From: Pseudonocardiales bacterium
GTDB taxonomy: Bacteria; Actinomycetota; Actinomycetes; Mycobacteriales; Jatrophihabitantaceae
DNA: 8,632 nucleotides
Assembly (NCBI GenBank): GCA_025465405.1
Contig: JAODNL010000333.1
Span: 1-8,632 of the forward strand
Direction: 5' to 3'
Part shown: positions 6,176 through 8,632 of the stretch, piece after piece
Numbering within the stretch: position 1 is the stretch's first letter
Layout: each line of letters begins with the position of its first letter
Made by a program: the position numbers and the translations under genes
The notes under the pieces: generated by a model
What the model saw: the letters and a program-made list of their open reading frames with translations, nothing else
Database searches by the model: none
What the model was told of the DNA's origin: nothing

Positions 6176-6303
6176 GCCTAGGCAGAAGACACCGAGCCGG
6201 GCGTCCGGATAGGAGGTGCCCACCGACTTACCGGTCCAGCGCGGACGCATCGTCCTACGTGCAACCACCCGGGCGCAGAGCCCGTACCGACCAAGGAGCG
6301 ATC

Positions 6304-6843
6304 ATGGGATCCATCAAGTCAGGCCTGTTCATCTCGCTCGACGGCGTCATCGAGTCGCCGGAGACGTGGCACTTCGACTACTTCAACGACGAGATGGGGG
6401 CGGCTGTCGGCGAGCTGATGGGCGGCAACGACGCCATGCTGCTGGGTCGACAGACCTACGACGAGTTCGCCGGCTACTGGCCGAACGCCGACCCCGACGA
6501 CCCGATCACCGGGCAGATGAACGGTTCGCGGAAGTACGTGGTGTCGAACACGCTCACCAACGCAACCTGGGAAAACTCCACCGTCATCAGCGGTGACGTG
6601 AAGACAGCACTGACCAACCTCAAGCAGGACACCCGGCTGGGCACGACCGGCAGCGCGACCCTGGTCCGCTGGCTACTCGAGCAGGGCCTCGTCGACGAGC
6701 TGCACCTGCTCGTGCACCCGGTCGTGGTCGGGCACGGCAAGAAACTGTTCGCGGACGGTGCGAAGGTGCCGCTCAGACTCGTTGCCACCACCACGTTCAC
6801 GACCGGGGTGCTGCATCTGGTCTACACGCCAACCGCCGACTGA
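6304..6843 (+). CDS. dihydrofolate-reductase-like / RibD C-terminal domain protein
   Basis: A 179-residue single-domain cytoplasmic protein of the RibD_C/DHFR-fold family, whose members bind NADPH and reduce pterin- or pyrimidine-like substrates. Family features: N-terminal SGLFISLDGVIESPETWHFD (6-25), the segment MLLGRQTYDEFAGYWP (45-60), KYVVSNTL (77-84), the loop GSATLVRWLLEQGLVDELHL (116-135), then HPVVVGHGKKLFADG (138-152) and the C-terminal strand TGVLHLVY. Length is typical. ATG 6304 has an AAGGAG five to six bases upstream; the longer frame from 5953 runs through the divergent promoter region and is rejected. It is transcribed away from the DGPF-sigma pair across 293 bases, an arrangement that suggests membership in the sigma regulon. 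True dihydrofolate reductase activity should not be assumed; most of these paralogues have unknown substrates. Confidence 0.92.
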   Translation: MGSIKSGLFISLDGVIESPETWHFDYFNDEMGAAVGELMGGNDAMLLGRQTYDEFAGYWPNADPDDPITGQMNGSRKYVVSNTLTNATWENSTVISGDVKTALTNLKQDTRLGTTGSATLVRWLLEQGLVDELHLLVHPVVVGHGKKLFADGAKVPLRLVATTTFTTGVLHLVYTPTAD

Positions 6844-7207
6844 CCGACGGCCACTGCTGCCGGGTAACCCGCGAGTGAAAGGTCCGGACCGCGTTCCCGA
6901 GGGCGAGATCGCAAACCCTTGGTGCAAAACAGATCTTAGGGCGACCACACCACTGAACATGATCAACAGCCGCCGCTCGAAAGTTCGAGCTAGTAGCAGG
7001 CTATCGCGATCTTGAGGACCTCAGCGGTCGGATCGGAGAGCAGCGGTATAGCTCGCGACACAAGCTCGGCCAGCGGGACCTGGTGCGTGACGAGCCCGTG
7101 GGCGTTGAGGCGACTGGGTGCAGAATCCGCCTGGCGCTCCCCGCGGTCGGTGCAGACGCGAAGTCCGGTTGGTCATCGCCTGCGGCGCGACTCCAGCGGC
7201 GTGATCG
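6844..7207. other. stretch without an intact gene, with three palindromes and one gene fragment
   Basis: No intact gene is supported in these 364 bases. They hold CGGGTAACCCG (6861-6871), GGTCCGGACC (6881-6890) and the 16-base GCTCGAA-AG-TTCGAGC (6975-6990), plus the alcohol-dehydrogenase scrap at 6990-7109. None of the palindromes is followed by a U tract on either strand, so none is a convincing terminator for the convergently arranged neighbours. From 7110 to 7207 no protein similarity is visible in any frame. Confidence 0.5.
6990..7109 (-). pseudogene. C-terminal fragment of a zinc-type alcohol dehydrogenase (MDR family)
   Basis: The minus-strand frame from 7109 to TAG 6990-6992 reads LNAHGLVTHQVPLAELVSRA, then IPLLSDPTAEVLKIAIACY. 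This fits the last 40 residues of medium-chain zinc alcohol dehydrogenases, where LVTHRFPL..A..A..LL.DP....KV is the usual ending. Upstream the same frame carries no dehydrogenase sequence and meets a TGA at 7173-7175, and no start or cofactor fold is present. The rest of the gene has been lost. The 16-base palindrome 6975-6990 begins at its stop codon. The fragment is short, so a chance resemblance remains possible. Confidence 0.45.
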
Positions 7208-8632
7208 CTAGTGGTGCGTGGGGGTGGTCCGTCGTCGCAGGGCGATGAGCAGTCCTGAGCCTATTGCGAGTAGGAGCAGGCCCAGGCCGGCGAGTTGGAT
7301 CGTCGCTGAGCCGGTGTCGGCCAGGCCACCCGTCGAGGAGCCCACCGGGCTCGTTGGGGTTGGCGTGGGGATGGACGGGGCGGTGATCGAGGTCAGGCGC
7401 AGCGCGGCGCCGAAGTCACCGGCCCGGTCATAGGGCGGTTGGACGATGATCTCGCCGGTGACCTGCGGATCGACGAGGCAGGCGAGGGTCAGTTGGCTAC
7501 CGGGGACCTTCGGCGTGACGTAAAAGGTGACCGTCTTCGTCTGACCCGGCGCGAGGGACCCGATCGGCACGAGCGTTCCCGCACCGACGGGTGGGCCGGA
7601 GGGGGTGAGACGCAGGTCCCAGGCCGCGTTGTTGGTGCTCAGACCGTTGAGACGGACGGTGAGGCCGGTGACTGGGTCGGGTCCGCTGCTGTGCACCGCG
7701 CAGGTGGTCTGGACTTGGGTGCCGACGACCAGGGTGCCCGAGGCGAGCGTGGTCGTTGACAGGTGAGCGGCGGGAATCGCCAGGACGAAGCTGAGATTCG
7801 CGGTCGGCATCGCCAGGACCGTCAACGTGAAGTGCTGCACCGCGTCTTGCCCGACGCCGTTGGAGGCGGTGAAGTCGAAGTGGTAGACGCCGGGCGTGGT
7901 GGGTGTGCCGCTCAGCGTGGTGCCGTCGAAGGTGACGCCGGCGGGCAAGGTCCCGGTCGCGGTGATGGTCGGCGACGGCACGCCGGTGGCGGTGACCGGG
8001 AGGCTGTTCGACTGGTCGACCCGGAACGTCGCGTGGTCGGCGCTGGTGAACGCCGGAGCCTGGCCTGCGAACGTCACCGACACCAGCGGCTGCGCGCCCA
8101 CCACCGCGACCGAGAACTGCGTACCGACTGGGCCGAAGCTCGACCCCGCGCCACCGCTACCGTTGCCGTCCCCGATGGCGGCAACGCCGCCGCCGCCGCC
8201 GAGATAGCCGCCACCCCCTCCGCCGGGGCCGCCGCCATTGCCCGAGTCGCCGTCACCGCCGGCGCCTCCGACACCGGGCGAGCCGGCTGCTCCGTCGTAC
8301 CAGGTGGAATAGCAACTGCCAACAGACCCGGTCCCGGCTGCGCCGCCGCCCGCGCCCAGCCCGCCGTCACCTCCGGTGAACGTGCCGCAGGAGCCGCCAT
8401 TGCCCGCGCCGGTCAGGCCGGCATTGCCCGCCCCGCCTCCTACACTGCTTACCCCGATACCGGCCCCGGCGCCGCCGCCACCACCGCCTGCGACGACCAG
8501 GCGCGGGTCAGCCGACGTGGCAGTCAGCACGGCGGACGCCGGGTTGACCGTCTGGAGGGCGGACGCGCCCCCGCCCCCGCCCCCGCCGCCGCCCCCGCCG
8601 CAGCGAGCCGGGCCGCCAGTGCCGCCGCCGTT
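7208..8632 (-). CDS. glycine-rich, Ig-like surface protein with LADTG sortase motif (5' end outside window)
   Basis: The frame is open to the right edge, so the N-terminus and any signal peptide are missing; 474 residues are visible. In order: a glycine-rich region (about 1-186) with an 11-glycine run, two Cys-containing segments (GGSCGTF, GSCYSTWYDG) and GGGGGGYLGGGGG, resembling bacterial Gly-rich domains; a putative-Ig (He_PIG) domain at about 191-273 with TLPAGVTFDGTTLSGTPTTP and TASNGVGQDAVQHFTLTV; a second beta-rich DUF11/CARDB-like domain at about 277-405; a Pro/Thr spacer; LADTG (437-441); a membrane helix (446-465, LAGLGLLLLAIGSGLLIA); and RRR. This tail is a cell-wall sorting signal of the LAxTG kind, cut by class E-type sortases in actinobacteria. 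The protein is thus probably wall-anchored and exposed. The ligand or role is unknown. No sortase gene is in the window. Confidence 0.85.
   Translation of the reverse strand, partial: NGGGTGGPARCGGGGGGGGGGGASALQTVNPASAVLTATSADPRLVVAGGGGGGAGAGIGVSSVGGGAGNAGLTGAGNGGSCGTFTGGDGGLGAGGGAAGTGSVGSCYSTWYDGAAGSPGVGGAGGDGDSGNGGGPGGGGGGYLGGGGGVAAIGDGNGSGGAGSSFGPVGTQFSVAVVGAQPLVSVTFAGQAPAFTSADHATFRVDQSNSLPVTATGVPSPTITATGTLPAGVTFDGTTLSGTPTTPGVYHFDFTASNGVGQDAVQHFTLTVLAMPTANLSFVLAIPAAHLSTTTLASGTLVVGTQVQTTCAVHSSGPDPVTGLTVRLNGLSTNNAAWDLRLTPSGPPVGAGTLVPIGSLAPGQTKTVTFYVTPKVPGSQLTLACLVDPQVTGEIIVQPPYDRAGDFGAALRLTSITAPSIPTPTPTSPVGSSTGGLADTGSATIQLAGLGLLLLAIGSGLLIALRRRTTPTHH
8567..8599 (-). repeat. GGCGGG-type hexanucleotide run encoding eleven glycines; G-quadruplex-capable
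   Basis: On the coding strand this stretch is made only of GGC and GGG codons and includes four GGGGGC units, so it satisfies the usual four-G-run pattern for a quadruplex. The repeating six-base unit means slippage in whole units would change glycine number without breaking the frame. It is near the window's right end. Confidence 0.7.

Noticed and set aside
6011..6268. N-terminal extension of the DGPF protein
   Set aside because: The GTG at 6010 has a strong SD and starts the family domain; the extension crosses the divergent promoter region.
7012..7248. 78-codon plus-strand frame
   Set aside because: It lies antisense to the alcohol dehydrogenase fragment and surface-protein tail, and shows no protein features.
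8080..8632. GC-rich repeats as a CRISPR array or tandem satellite
   Set aside because: The repeats are glycine codons in an open frame, without regular spacers.

Overview
Most of this window (about 1540 to the right end) reads as high-GC actinobacterial DNA. The genes there are an FAD aromatic-hydroxylase-type monooxygenase, a VIT1/CCC1-family membrane transporter, an ECF42-type sigma factor with its DGPF/YCII partner, a RibD-C/DHFR-like reductase, and a glycine-rich wall-anchored surface protein with an LADTG sorting motif. The left 1.4 kb looks different: codon and base composition are less GC-rich, and it encodes a receiver-plus-cyclase protein of a kind I associate with proteobacteria. 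The join lies near a truncated phage-type integrase start (1395-1526, minus). The left segment is therefore either acquired DNA or an assembly join.

Layout, left to right. 32-220 (+) is a possible small gene overlapping the next start by ATGA. 217-1431 (+) is a receiver/class III cyclase protein that has lost both metal-binding aspartates. 1395-1526 (-) is the integrase N-terminal fragment. 1543-3039 (-) is the FAD monooxygenase. 3036-3188 (-) is a decayed glycosyltransferase start that overlaps the monooxygenase start by ATGA. 3286-3315 is a strong hairpin terminator. 3405-4169 (-) is the VIT-family transporter. 4352-5623 (-) is the sigma factor and 5654-6010 (-) its DGPF partner. 6304-6843 (+) is the divergent DHFR-like gene. 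6844-7207 has no intact gene but carries palindromes and a C-terminal scrap of a zinc alcohol dehydrogenase. 7208-8632 (-) is the surface protein, cut off by the window edge.

The clearest functional unit is the sigma/DGPF pair with the divergent reductase, a one-component stress-type regulatory module without an anti-sigma gene. Its 293-base divergent intergenic region holds a TGTCGA box facing each way. The hexamer is common in this window, so autoregulation is only a possibility.

Three separate gene fragments (integrase head, glycosyltransferase head, alcohol dehydrogenase tail) lie in the spaces between intact genes. This suggests a locus shaped by repeated deletion and recombination. I see no tRNA, rRNA, CRISPR array or intact transposase.
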